Assembly (NCBI RefSeq): GCF_050003625.1
Contig: NC_134399.1
Location: 34,178,671-34,242,670, forward strand
Reading direction: 5' to 3'
Origin: Haematobia irritans
Taxonomy: Eukaryota; Arthropoda; Insecta; Diptera; Muscidae
Length of the DNA: 64,000 bases
Numbering within the stretch: the first letter of the stretch is position 1; each line of letters opens with the position of its first letter. The translations under genes and the position numbers were made by a program. Below the pieces are notes generated by a model. It had not been told where the DNA came from and did no database searches. It saw only the letters and a list, made by a program, of their open reading frames with translations. Positions 43,300 to 56,340 of the stretch are shown piece by piece.

Positions 43300-45011
43300 T
43301 ATAGAAAATTTTGTCAAAATTTTATTTCTATAGAAAATTTTGCCAAAATTTTATTTCTATAGAAAATTTTGTCAAAATTTTATTTCTATAGAAAATTTTG
43401 TCTAAATTTTATTTATATAGAAAATTTTGTCAACATTTTATTTCTACAGAAATTTTATTTCTATAGAAAATTTTGTCAAAATTTTATTTATATAGAAAAT
43501 TTTGTCAAAATTTTATTTATATAGAAAATTTTGTCAAAATTTTATTTATATAGAAAATTTTGCCAAAATTTTATTTCTATAGAAAATTTTGCCAAAATTT
43601 TATTTATATAGAAAATTTTGTCAAATTTTAATTCTTTTGAAAATTTAGTCTAAATGTTATTTCTATAGAAAATTTTGTCAAAATTTTATTTCTATAGAAA
43701 ATTTTTTTAAAATTTTATTTCTATAGAAAATTTTGTCAAATTTTTTTCCATCAAAATTGTGTCAAAATTTTATTTTTATAAAAAATTTTGTCAAAATTAT
43801 ATTTCTATAGAAAATTTTGTCAAAATTTTATTTCTATAGAAAATTTTGTCAACATTTTATTTCTATAGAAAATTTTGTCAAAATTGTATTTCTATAGAAA
43901 ATTTTATCAAAATTTTATTTCTATAAAATATTTTGTCAAAATTGGATTTCTATAGAAAATTTTGTTAAAATGATATTTCTATAGAAAAATGAAGTATTCT
44001 TTGTTGGAGAGTAATAATTTTAAAAATCTACCAACAGTAAAAAGTTTACCATTTTTGGTCCAATTCTACCAACTGTGTTCATGGTGGTAGGAACCCATAT
44101 AACAAACAATACTCTCCGCTTATAAAGAAAAAAATATTTGTAAACATAAACAAAGCTACCTCAATATTTTTTGTCATTATATCTAAAGGCAATTGATGCA
44201 ACATGGCATTAAGGTCATCTGTTCGTGTATTACTTAATACGCTGGACCCCCATAACCAAAAAATTTTATTTCTATAAAAAATTTTGTCAAAATTTTATTT
44301 CTATAGAAAGTTTTGTCAAAATTTTATTTCTATAGAAAATTTTGTCAAAATTTTATTACTATACAAGATTTTGTAAAGATTTTATTTCTATAGAAAATTT
44401 TGTCAAAATTTTATTTCTATAAAAAATTTTGTTCAAATTTTATTACTGTACAAAATTGTGTTAAGATTTTATTTCTATAGAAATTTTGTCAATATTTTAT
44501 TTCTATAGAAAATGTTGTCAAAATTTTATTTCTATAGAAAATTTTATCAAAATTTTATTTCTATAGAAAATTTTGTCAAAATTTTATTTCTATATACAAT
44601 TTTGTCAAGATTTTTCTTCTATAGAAATTTTTGTCAAAATTTTATTTCTATAAAAAATTTTGACAAAATTTTATTACTATACAAAATTGTGTCAAGATTT
44701 TATTTCTATAGAAAATTTTGTCAATATTTTATTTCTATAGAAAATTTTGCCAAAATTTTATTTCTGTAGAAATTTTTATCATAATTTTATTTCTATAGAA
44801 AGTTTTGTCAAAATTTTATTACTATCGTAAATTTTGTCAAGATTTTACTTCTATAGAAATTTTTGTCAAAATTTTATTTTTTATTTTGTCAAAATTTTAT
44901 TACTATACAAAATTGTGTCAAGATTTTATTTCTATAGAAAATTTTGTCAAAATTTTATTTCTATAGAAAATTTTGTCAAACTGAATTATTTACTTATTTA
45001 ATCGGCGTTTT

Positions 45012-47085
45012 TATACCCTCCACCATAGGATGGGGGTATATTAACTTTGTCATTCCGTTTGTAAGACATCGAAATATTGCTCTAAGACCCCATAAAGTAT
45101 ATATATTCTGGGTCGTGGTGAAATTCTGAGTCGATCTGAGCATGTCCGTCCGTCCGTCCGTCTGTTGAAATCACGCTAACTTCCGAACGAAACAAGCTAT
45201 CGACTTGAAACTTGGCACAAGTAGTTGTTATTGATGTAGGTCGGACGGTATTGAAAATGGGCCATATCGGTCCACTTTTACGTATAGCCCCCATATAAAG
45301 GGACCCTCAGATTTGGCTTGTGGAGCCTCTAACAGGAGCATATTTCATCCGATCCGGCTGAAATTTGGTATATGGTGTTAGTATATGGTCTCTAACAACC
45401 ATGCAAAAATTGGTCCACATCGGTCCATAATTATATATAGCCCCCATATAAACCGATCCCCAGATTTGGCTTGCGGAGCCTAAAAGAGAAGCACATTTCA
45501 TCCGATCCGGCTGAAATTTGGTACATGATGTTGGTATATGGTCTCTAACAACCATGCAAAAATTGGTCCATATCGGTCCTTAATTATATATAGCCCCATA
45601 TAAAACGATCCCCAGATTTGGCTTGTGGAGCCTCAAAGAGAAGCAAATTTCATCCGATCCGGCTGAAATTTGGTACATGGTGTTGGTATATGGTCTCTAA
45701 CAACCATGCAAAAACTGGTCCACATCGGTCCATAATTATATATGGACCCCATATAAACCGATCTCCAGATTTGGCTTGCGAAGCCTCAAAGAGAAGCAAA
45801 TTGCATCCGATCCGGCTGAAATTTGGTACATGGTGTTGGTATATGATCTCTAACAACCATGCAAAAATTGGTCCACATCGGTCCATAATTATATATAGCG
45901 CCCATATAAACCGATCCCCAGATTTGGGTTGCGGAGCCTCAAAGAGAATCAAATTTCATCCGATCCGCCTGAAATTTGGTACATGTTATTGGTATATGGT
46001 CTCTAACAACCATGCAAAAATTGGTCCACATCGGTTCATAATTATATATAGCGCCCATATAAACCGATCTCCAGATTTGGCGTGCGAAGTCTCCAAGAGA
46101 AGCAAATTTCATCCAATCCGGTTGTAATTTGGAACATGGTGTTAGTATATGATCTTTAACAACCGTGCCAGAATTGGTCCATATCGGTCCATAATTATAT
46201 ATAGCCCCCATATAAAACGTTCTCCAGATTTGACCTCCGGATCCTCTTGGAGGAGCAAAATTCATCCGATCCGGTTCAAATTAGGAACGTGGTGTTAGTA
46301 TATGGTGGCTAACAACCATACCAAAATTGGTCCAATCACACAAAAATTGGTCCATATCGGTTCATAATCATGGTTGCCACTAGAGCCAAAAATAATCTAC
46401 CAAAATTTTATTTCTATAGAAAATTTTGTCAACATTTTATTTCTATAGAAAATTTTGTCAAAATTTTATTTCTAGAGAAAATTTTGTTAAAATTTTATTC
46501 GGTTCATAATAAAATTTTCATCATTGTCAAAATTTTATTTCTATAGAAAATTTTGTCAAAATTTTATTTCTATAGAAAATTTTGTTCATATTTTATTCGG
46601 TTCATAATCGTGGTTGCCACCGAGCCAAAAATAATCTACCAAGATTTTATTTCTATAGAAAATTTTGTCAAAAGTTTATATCTATAGAAAATTTTATTTC
46701 TGTAGAAATTTTTGTCAAAATTTTCTTTCTATAGAAAATTTTGTCAAAATTTTTATTTCTATAGAAAATTTTTTATTTCTATAGAAAATTTTGTTAAAAT
46801 TTTATTTCTGTAGAAAATTTTGTCAAAATTTTATGTCTACTTTGTCAAACTGAATTATATACGTATTGGATCGATCTTTTTTGATTTAATATATACCACG
46901 TATGGACTTACATACAATTTAGAAGATGGTGTTAGGAGGTTTTTAGATACCTTGCCATCGGCAAGCGTTACCGCAACTTAAGTAATTCGATTGTGGATGG
47001 CAGTGTTTGGAAGAAGTTTCTACGCAATCCATGATGGAGGGTACATAAGCTTCGGCCTGGCCGAACTTACGGCCGTATATACTTG
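45012..47085 (+). mobile_element. DINE-1-like family A, full length (2074 bp)
   Basis: TATACCCTCCACCATAGGAT start after a T-run, left block, CCGTCCGTCCGTCCGTCTGT, about six 153-bp units (marks every 153 bp from 45290 to 46220), the CTAGAGCCAAAAATAATCTA joint and a 29-bp array 46385-46850. Then leader and hairpin, ending GTATATACTTG. It is close in sequence to the inverted copy at 29264-31475, down to shared oddities in the array. Confidence 0.9.
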
Positions 47086-47451
47086 TTTAGTTTAATATAT
47101 ACCACGTATGGACTATGTGGTTATATATTACGGTGTTAGGAAGTTTTAAGATACCTTGTCATCGGCTTCAATAGCAGTTTCTACGCAATCCATGGTGGAT
47201 GGTACATAAGCTTCGGCCTGGCCGACTTACGGCCGTATATACTTGTTTTGTTTAATATATACCCCGTATGGACTAACTTACAATTGAGAACACGGTGTTA
47301 AGAAGTTTTACGATACCTTGCCATCGTCAAATGTTACATCAACCCAAGTAATTCGATTGTGGATGACAGTCTTTAGTAAAAGTTTCTATGCAATCCATGG
47401 TGGAGGGTACAGAAGATTCGGCCTGGCCGAACTTACGGCCGTATAGACATG
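47086..47451 (+). mobile_element. Two extra DINE-like hairpin ends in series
   Basis: After the full copy two more right ends follow. 47089-47245 has leader (TATATACCACGTATGGACTA), CCATGGTGGATGGTAC, hairpin and GTATATACTTG. 47250-47451 has leader, CCATGGTGGAGGGTAC, hairpin GGCCTGGCC and GTATAGACATG. Neither has a TATACCC end. Three right ends in a row suggest serial insertions at T-runs or one-ended rolling-circle events. Confidence 0.75.
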
Positions 47452-49025
47452 TTTTTTTCTGATTCAATCACGAAATTAAGTGATCCAATTAATTTTTAAT
47501 AGAAATGTCTTCAATCACAGGATAGAAATGATTAAAAAATTAATTGATTTTTGATTTTTTTGTTTCAATTAAAAAATTTGTTGAATCGATTAAATTTTTA
47601 ATTGAACATTTTTTTAAAACTCAATTAAGCCTTTAATAGGAAAAATATTCGTGATTTTTTTTTTTTTTTGTAGGGAAAAGGCTTAAACCCCGTCCACGCA
47701 ACAATCACATCTTGTACGATATATTGCTACTCATAACAACAAAAGTTTGTATAGAAACTCTACTACCATTGTAAAATCCCAGAATGCGAAAATAGGCCCC
47801 ACAATCCCAAATAGTTAATTTGGGGTTTATTTTCATTTTAAATATTGGGGTTTTTTTTTATAATGTAAACGTGCCCAAAAAATAAAAGAAGTTTGTCAAG
47901 TTTTAAAAGTATTGGCTGAATATTAACGCTCCCCACTCTTATCTTCTTATCCAGTACCAGGGAATCTGTCCGTTTGAAGACTGATAAAATCCTTCACCAT
48001 CAGGTGAGTTTGGGTTTCTTTTAAAACAAAACTCTGAAGCATACTTTCAATAATTATCGAAATAGCCCCACCATGAATATTGCAAGTCATACGGGAATAG
48101 TTTCAAAAAGAAACCTTCATAAGCTTTCATCCTCCATACTACACCTTGCCAGACACTGTAAATATAAAAAAAAAATCATTTGAAGATTATAAAAAGCAGC
48201 AATTTCCATTGCCAACACTCGTTTTTTTTTTTCTTTGCGTTATAACTCTTAAGACTTTTTCCATCATAAATATCCTTCGATATTAAACGAATTTTTTTTA
48301 CATCATATTCCGACTAAAATACAAACCTATGCCAAACTGAATTTCAGTTCCTCCACCCTCAATATGAGTTGAGTGAGTGTGTGCGAGAGTGTTTATGATT
48401 CATGCATCATTTGCATACAAGTGGCACTTTTCACTTGTTCACTGTTTGTTGGCCGCTATATTCAATGCAAATTTGCAGTGCATCAATGCAACTCTACTGT
48501 CCGTCCATGCGTCCAATGCATGTGAGAAGGCGTTAAGTATTCGAAAATGTTCTTCACATCTTCGCATACATCTTTCCATGCCTGCATACTCATTCACTCA
48601 TTGTATTTCTCAATTTATCCCCCCTTCCCCCATCACTCCTATTTGTTGGCGCATTCTTTGATGTCTTAACAATATCCGTCCGTATGTTATGGAATATGGT
48701 ACTTGAAGATGTTTTAAAGAAAATGGAGATCATTTCGTAGAAGTTGTTTTTGAGTTTTTTTTCCTTTCAAGTTGTCGTCATCATACTTTGCTGGCAAGGA
48801 AATGGGTAGGCGGGATTACTAATGGATGGTAATTTAGTATATTTTTTGAGAGTATTCCTATCAAAAAAATTTAATTTCCTTTAAAATGGAGAAATCATAC
48901 ACACCAGAGATGATCAGAATGGCAATTTTCTCGTTTTTTTTTTTGTCGAAAACGTCTAAAATATAGCATTACGAAAGTAATTGATATATAATTCTACAAA
49001 GTAAAGAGCTATTTTCTGTTTAATT
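47452..49025. other. No gene recognised
   Basis: AT-rich. Near 47460-47640 there are repeated AATCACGAAATTAA / AATTGATTTTTGATTT-type motifs. 48370-48660 is a less AT-rich stretch with an open plus frame (48377-48661) whose translation is low in information and not recognisable. Confidence 0.4.
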
Positions 49026-49223
49026 TTCTACATTCCGTCATAGGATAGGGGGATATACTAACTTCATCATTTTGTTTGTAACACATGGATATATATTGGT
49101 CTCAGACCCCATAGTGCATATATATTTTGAGTGGTGATCTGGGTCGATCTAGCGTCCGTTTGTAGAAATCACGCTAACTTCCGAACGAGACAAGCTATCG
49201 ACCTGAAACCTGGTATATTTGTA
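49026..49223 (+). mobile_element. DINE-1-like family A left-end fragment
   Basis: Diverged left block: CATAGGATAGGGGGATATAC, TTTGTAACACATGGATATAT and GAAATCACGCTAACTTCCGA, stopping near CCTGAAACCTGGTATATTTG where MITE M3 sequence begins. Confidence 0.65.
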
Positions 49224-49225
49224 TA

Positions 49226-49345
49226 CACCCATAGATAAAATCATGAACGGAGTACACGTTTCAACAAGATCTGTTCATGAAACTGAATAAACACTCATGT
49301 GATGTCAAACGAAGAACCGACGCACAGTGATTCGGTCCCATATAA
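49226..49345 (-). mobile_element. MITE M3 end fragment
   Basis: TA-CACCCATAGATAAAATCATG, then GAACGGAGTACACGTTTC and CTGTTCATGAAACTGAATAA. Matches the outer arm of the M3 copies at 42825 and 60686. The internal tRNA-like part and the other end are absent. Confidence 0.65.
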
Positions 49346-49423
49346 CGAATGAAAAAAAATAGAAGGAGGCATCATAGGAAAGCGAAACTTTGAAGGAACT
49401 TGTTGATGGTCCTAAACTAAGAA

Positions 49424-51073
49424 CAAGTATATACGGCCGTAAGTTTGGCCAGGCCGAATCTTAGGTACCCTCCACCATGGATTGCGTAGAAACTTCTACG
49501 AAAGACTGTCATCCACAATCGAAGTACTTTGGTTGTGGTATCCTTAAACTTCTGAACATCGTTTTCTAATTATGAGGTATGTATAGGTAAGTCTACAAAT
49601 AATTACGAATCGATATGGACTTTTGCACGGCACGTAGAGAGCCAGAATTGAAATATCGGGTTCGCTTATATGGGGGCTATATACAATTTTGAACTTGATA
49701 TGGACCAATTTTTGTGTGATTGGGGATCGATTTATATGAGGGCTATATATAACTAAAGACCGATATGGACCTAGTTAGGCATGGTTGTTAATGGCCATAT
49801 ACTAGCACAATGTACCAAATTTCAACTGACTCGGATGAAATTTGCTCCTCCAAGAGACTCCAAAACCAAATTTCGGCATCGGTTTATATGGCGGCTAAAT
49901 ATGATTATGGACTGATATGGACCACTTTTGGCATGGTTGTTAAATATCATATACTACCACCACGTACCAAATTTCAACCAGATCGGATGAATTTTGCTTC
50001 TCCAAAAGGCACCGGAGGTAAAATCTGGGGATCGGTTTATATGGGGGCTATATATAATTATGGACTGATATGAACCAATTCCTGCATGGTTGTTGGATAC
50101 CATAACATATACTAACACGACGTACCAAATTTCAACTGAATCAGATGAATTTTGGTTTCCAAGAGGCTCCGGAGGTCAAATCTGGTGATCGGTTTATATG
50201 GGGGCTATATATAATTATTGACCGATGTGGGCCAAATTTTGCATAGTTGTTAGAGACCATATACCAACACCATGTACCAAATTTCTGTCGGATCGGATGA
50301 AATTTGCTTCTCTCAGAGGCTCCACATGCCAAATCGGGGTTTATATGGGGGCTATATATAATTATGGGACCGATGCGGACCAATTTTTGCATGGTTGTTA
50401 GAGACCATATACTAACACCATGTACCAAATTTCAGCCGGATTGGATGAAATTTGCTTCTCTTAACGATCGGATGAAATTTTCTTCTTTAGAGGCTTCGCA
50501 AGCCAAATCTGGAGATTGGTTTATATGGGGGCTATATATAATTATGGACCGATGTGGACCAATTTCTACATAGCTGTTAGAGACCATATACTAACACCAT
50601 GTACCAAATTTCTGTCGGATCGGATGAAATTTGCTTCTCTCAGAGGCTCCACATGCCAAATCGGGGTTTATATGGGGGCTATATATAATTATGGGACCGA
50701 TGCGGACCAATTTTTGCATGGTTGTTAGAGACCATATACTAACACCATGTACCAAATTTCAGCCGGATTCGCAAGCCAAATTTGGGGGTCCGTTTATATG
50801 GGGGCTATACGTAAAAGTGGACCGATATGGCCCATTTGCAATACCATCCGACCTAACAAACTACATGTGCCAAGTTTCAAGTCGATAGCTTGTTTCGTTC
50901 GGAAGTTAGCGTGATTTCAACAGACGGACGGACGGACGGACATGCTCAGATCGACTCAGAATTTCACCACGATCCAGAATATATATACTTTATGGGGTCT
51001 TAGAGCAATATTTCGATGTGTTACAAACGGAATGACAAAGTTAATATACCCCCATCCTATGGTGGAGGGTATA
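49424..51073 (-). mobile_element. DINE-1-like family A, no 29-bp array
   Basis: CAAGTATATACGGCCGTAAG, hairpin with one mismatch (TTTGGCC), GTACCCTCCACCATGG, then directly 153-bp units. A stretch at 50270-50460 is repeated at 50610-50770, a local duplication of about 342 bp. Tail GACGGACGGACGGACGGACA, terminal GGTGGAGGGTATA. Confidence 0.85.
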
Positions 51074-52642
51074 AAAATTTTGCCATTTTATTTCTATAGA
51101 AACTAGAATTGAAGTGCCTCTTAATTGGAGAGGAAGGTTTGCGAAATCTACAAAACACTACAAAATCTATCATTTTTTTGGTAGAATTCTACCAACTGTG
51201 GCAACCGTGTTTGTAATAGATTTTAGTTAAAATTCTCTAAAATTAACCTAATTTTCTAAAATTAACCAAAATTTTCCTTTCTGGTATGCTCACTAATTTT
51301 TTAAGTGTAGTTTTTCCCACATTTTTTTTATGTACAAATTATTAAAGCTTAGCTATGCTCTTGACTACCTCACAACTTTCAAACAAATGACAACAAATAC
51401 AAAAACAACACGCTCTAAGGACCTATTTTGATATTTAAATAAAGCTTAACTTGGGAAAGCCAATATTAACCCTAAGCAATTCTCCTTCTTGATAATCTCG
51501 CTCTCTTGTTTGTTTTTTTTTTTGCATTCTCTCTCTCAGATAATTACCTACCTAGTTATTTGTAACAGCAATGTGCTTTCGCTAATATTCTCTCTGGCTG
51601 GAGAAAACGGAAGTATGTTCCAACCTAACTTCGTCATTTGTAGTAGTATTTCTCCTATTTTTTTACTCTAGCTCCAATATATTTGTGCTCCTATGTTCTT
51701 TGTTGGTAATAAATGTTTCGTGGGGGTGGGCGAGGAAGGTTGGATATACTACTTAAATCCCATACAAATATTTTGCACAAGCTAAGTAGTAATTTACTGG
51801 CTTATAAACGTTTTTTTACAAAAATATACTTGTAAAGTAGGCATGTATGTGTGTGTGTGAGACCATGAGACATCTACATTCAAACCAACTCGTATTTATA
51901 ACAAACTTTATGTACTTGAGTTTTTCTGTGACTGGGTTTAAATTTTTTTCCCCGAACTTGCTATTATTGTTTTCGGATTTTACAATGACCAGGGGTGGGG
52001 AGGTACACAGGGATAAGAAATATGAAAATTATATTGCTCAGAGAAGGAATATGATCACCTCAAACAGACATCAATAGCAAAATGTAATTTTTGAGATGGG
52101 GACTATGGAAACATTTTGCCGCAAAAATTTTGTTTTCTCGACAAAACATAAAATGATTGCGGAAATCGGATAAATAATTGCCGATAAAATAATATGGTTG
52201 CGACAAAAATGTTACAAGTTTCGCATCGAAAAATAAAAATTTGATAATGAAACATCCGCAAAAATATGAGAATTTATTTCAAAACAAATTGTAACAAACT
52301 GATCAAACGAAGTATGAGTATTGTCTGTACACAGAAAAAAGTAAACTCTGTTATAGCCAGAATGAACTACGTGGTGTGAAAATTGAACTAAATTATACTC
52401 CACATTTTGAGATTTCCACAAAGCTTTGTTGAAACCAGGAAAATTAAACGTCCTGCTGTACTTTTTGTAAAAGTAAAGAAAAAATCATTGGCGCCAAATC
52501 ATGACCATTTTAACTGTAGAGTAATTTATTCATACTATTATTGGGAATCGTACAAACATTTTCTTTTGCTTTAGTTCGATGGTCTTATGTTTTATGTGGG
52601 CCTAATTTTTATGCGGACCTAATACTATATGTGGGTCATTAC
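51074..52642. other. No gene; repeat remnants
   Basis: 51110-51215 has the GGTAGAATTCTACCAACTGT motif also seen near 44030-44085. 52040-52060 matches the terminus of the 188-bp MITE at 1396. 52327 onward begins TA-CACAGAAAAAAGTAAACTC, possibly another TA-target element end. The remainder is AT-rich intergenic or intronic-like DNA. Confidence 0.35.
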
Positions 52643-53501
52643 CAGGGCTGTGGAGACGGAGTCGGAGTTTTGAAGTCGGAGTCTGAAGATTTTGCTGGAG
52701 TCGGAGCCGGAGTCGTATAAATTTTGCTCGACTCCGACTCCGGCGAAACATTTGAAAAACACTTCATATCTTTGTAACAAAAGAAATATTTCGACAAATT
52801 AGATTCGATTGGGGATTTTAATCGAACAACGAAGTACTGAATTTCAGGTCATTCAAAGTGTATTTATATGGGTGAAATTTCACGGTGATATAAAGAGTAG
52901 GTTTTACTAGAATATGGGCTGAATTGAGCAATTGTATAGTCCATTTTTAACATATTAAACTATACATTTTTAAGCCTATATATACTCTTGATAAAGGTAC
53001 AATTTTAAGGCAATATAGCAGTAGAGCCTAACGTTCTGAATTTTTGGCAGGCATGTAGAGTTCGAAGATGGGTCACACCGAACAATTTTGTGATATGGCA
53101 CCTACATATAAACCCATCTCCGATTTGTTTTAATAAATTTAATAAATGTTTTAATAAATACATAAAATAGGAAAAGAGATATGTTTGTACGAATTTATTT
53201 CGGCATAAGCCGGCTATCATGCAAAACCTTTTTTCGGAAGGTTCAAGTGTGGTTCATTGTTGGGTTTAATGAACTGCCTGAATTTATTCTGATAATTGAA
53301 ATCAAACAAGTATATACGGCCGTAAGTTCGGCCAGGCCGAAGCTTATGTACCCTCCACCATGGATTGCGTAGAAACTTCTTCTAAACACTCCCATCCACA
53401 ATCGAATTACTTAAGTTGCGGTAACGCTAGCCGATGGCAAGGTATCTTAAAACCTCCTAACACCGTCTTTTAAATTGTATGTAAGTCCATACGTGGTTAT
53501 A

Positions 53502-54432
53502 AAGGGTGATTCTTTTGAGGTTAGGATTTTCATGCATTAGTATTTGACAGATCACGTGGGATTTCAGACATGGTGTCAAAGAGAAAGATGCTCAGTATGC
53601 TTTGACATTTCATCATGAATAGACTTACTAACGAGCAACGCTTGCAAATCATTGAATTTTATTACCAAAATCAGTGGCAGAAAATCCGCTTTTTTATCGA
53701 CAAATTTTGTTCAGCGATGAGGCTCATTTCTGGTTGAATGGCTACGTAAATAAGCAAAATTGCCGCATTTGGAGTGAAGAGCAACCAGAAGCCGTTCAAG
53801 AACTGCCCATGCATCCCGAAAAATGCACTGTTTGGTGTGGTTTGTACGCTGGTGGAATCATTGGACCGTATTTTTTCAAAGATGCTGTTGGACGCAACGT
53901 TACGGTGAATGGCGATCGCTATCGTTCGATGCTAACAAACTTTTTGTTGCCAAAAATGGAAGAACTGAACTTGGTTGACATGTGGTTTCAAACAAGATGG
54001 CGCTACATGCCACACAGCTCGCGATTCTATGGCCATTTTGAGGGAAAACTGCGGAGAACAATTCATCTCAAGAAATGGACCGGTAAGTTGGCCACCAAGA
54101 TCATGCGATTTGACGCCTTTAGACTATTTTTTGTGGGGCTACGTCAAGTCTAAAGTCTACAGAAATAAGCCAGCAACTATTCCAGCTTTGGAAGACAACA
54201 TTTCCGAAGAAATTCGGGCTATTCCGGCCGAAATGCTCGAAAAAGTTGCCCAAAATTGGACTTTCCGAATGGACCACCTAAGACGCAGCCGCGGTCAACA
54301 TTTAAATGAAATTATCTTCAAAAAGTAAATGTCATGGACCAATCTAACGTTTCAAATAAAGAACCGATGAGATTTTGCAAATTTTATGCGTTTTTTTTTT
54401 TAAAGTTATCAAGCTCTTAACAAATCACCCTT
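53502..54432 (+). mobile_element. rosa-type (DD41D) mariner, copy 1, 931 bp, internally deleted
   Basis: Ends AAGGGTGATTCTTTTGAGG and AACAAATCACCCTT, with TA on both sides. Contains the C-terminal two-thirds of a DD41D transposase. The paired copy at 54998-55928 has exactly the same length but a different internal deletion. Confidence 0.85.
53612..54328 (+). pseudogene. DD41D (rosa-like) transposase, deleted and frameshifted
   Basis: Begins MNRLTNEQRLQIIEFYYQNQ, then jumps directly to the catalytic core, so the rest of the DNA-binding region is gone. First Asp in ILFSDEAHFWLNG, second Asp in QQDGATCHTAR, third Asp in DLTPLDYFLWG. There are 41 residues between the second and third Asp, the rosa (Ceratitis) signature. 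One extra A just before the second Asp (TTCAAACAAGATGG, where the twin reads TTCAACAAGATGG) breaks the frame. A second open segment continues to FKK at 54328. Confidence 0.85.
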
Positions 54433-54997
54433 TATTAAATCAAAAAAGATCGATCAAATACTTATATAATTCAGTTTGACAAAATTTTCTATAGACATAA
54501 AAAAATTTTAACAAAATTTTCTATAGAAATTAAATTTTCACAAAATTCTCTATAGAAAGAAAATTTTGACACAATTTTCTACAGAAATAAAATATTAACA
54601 AACTCTTCTATAGAAATAAAATTTTAACAAAATTTTCTATAGAAATAAAATTTTGACACAATTTTCTATAGAAATAAAATTTTGACAACATTTTCTATAG
54701 AAGTAAAATTTGGAAAAAAAATCTATAGAAATAACATTTGGAAAAAATTTTCTATAGAAATAAAATTTTGATAAGATTTTCTATAAAAATAAAATTTTAA
54801 CAAAAATTTTCTATAGAAATAAAATTTTAACAAAATTTTCTATAGAAATAAAATTTTGGTAGATTATTTTTGACTCGAGTGGCAACCATGATTATGAACC
54901 GTTATCATATGCTGACACCACGTACCAAATTTCAACCGGATAGGATGAAATTTGCTTCTCTTAGAGGCTCCGCAAGCCAAATCTGGGGATCGATTTA

Positions 54998-55928
54998 AAG
55001 GGTGATTTGTTAAGAGCTTGATAACTTTTTTTTTAAAAAAACGCATAAAATTTGCAAAATCTCATCGGTTCTTTATTTGAAACGTTAGATTGGTCCATGA
55101 CATTTACTTTTTGAAGATAATTTCATTTAAATGTTGACCGCGCTGCGTCTTAGGTGGTCCATTCGGAAAGTCCAATTTTGGGCAACTTTTTCGAGCATTT
55201 CGGCCGGAATAGCCGAATTTCTTCGGAAATGTTGTCTTCCAAAGCTGGAATAGTTGCTGGCTTATTTCTGTAGACTTTAGACTTGACGTAGCCCCACAAA
55301 AAATAGTCTAAAGGCGTCAAATCGCATGATCTTGGTGGCCAACTTACCGGTCCATTTCTTGAGATGAATTGTTCTCCGAAGTTTTCCCTCAAAAATGGCC
55401 ATAGAATCGCGAGCTGTGTGGCATGTAGCGCCATCTTGTTGAAACCACATGTCAACCAAGTTCAGTTCTTCCATTTTTGGCAACAAAAAGTTTGTTAGCA
55501 TCGAACGATAGCGATCGCCATTCACCGTAACGTTGCGTCCAACAGCATCTTTGAAAAAATACGGTCCAATGATTCCACCAGCGTACAAACCACACCAAAC
55601 AGTGCATTTTCGGGATGCATGGGCAGTTCTTGAACGGCTTCTGGTTGGCTCTTCACTCCAAATGCGGCAATTTTGCTTATTTACGTAGCCATTCAACCAG
55701 AAATGAGCCTCATCGCTGAACAAAATTTGTCGATAAAAAGCGGATCTTCTGCCAACTTTTCTAGGGCCCATTCACTGAAAATTCGACGTTGTGGCTCGTT
55801 AGTAAGTCTATTCATGATGAAATGTCAAAGCATACTGAGCATCTTTCTCTTTGACACCATGTCTGAAATCCCACGTGATCTGTCAAATACTAATGCATGA
55901 AAATCCTAACCTCAAAAGAATCACCCTT
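54998..55928 (-). mobile_element. rosa-type (DD41D) mariner, copy 2, 931 bp, internally deleted
   Basis: Inverse orientation to copy 1, TA on both sides (54996-54997, 55929-55930), same terminal repeats. Inserted in the CGATTTA version of the 153-bp unit. The two copies lie only 565 bp apart in the same host element. Confidence 0.85.
55101..55817 (-). pseudogene. DD41D transposase, second deleted copy
   Basis: The first codons (MNRLTNE) fuse directly to RRIFSEWALEKLAEDP, a later segment than in copy 1, so the deletion breakpoints differ. ILFSDEAHFWLNG, QQDGATCHTARDS and LTPLDYFLWG are present. Two opposing indels around SEE-PTRSRSRTAHASR scramble about 15 residues, and another indel follows RDSMAI. 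Non-functional. Confidence 0.85.
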
Positions 55929-56035
55929 TACTTGTGCCAAGTTTCAAGTCGATAGCTTGTTTCGTTCGGAAGTTAGCGTGATTTCAACAGACGGACGGAC
56001 ATGGTCCGATCGACTCAGAATTTCACCACGACCCA

Positions 56036-56256
<221 letters not shown>

Positions 56257-56340
56257 TTTATGGGGTCTTAGAGCAATATTTCGATGTGTTACAAACGTTA
56301 TGACAAAGTTAATATACCCCCATCCTATGGTGGAGGGTAT

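Larger units (their letters stand above)
38660..44990 (-). repeat. Giant 29-bp minisatellite field, interrupted
   Basis: Blocks at 38660-40310, 41455-42035, 42385-42822, 43303-43990 and 44262-44990 total about 4.2 kb of TTTTATTTCTATAGAAAATT-type units, all in the same orientation. It ends with GTCAAACTGAATTATTTACT and TTAATCGGCG, the hairpin-side leader of family A, so the field is probably the expanded array of one DINE-like element whose end was taken by the copy at 45012. A MITE (42825-43299) and unclassified segments (40311-41454, 42036-42384, 43991-44261) interrupt it. Confidence 0.8.

Noticed and set aside
48377..48661. 94-residue open frame
   Set aside because: No motif, no splice or promoter context, composition like flanking DNA.
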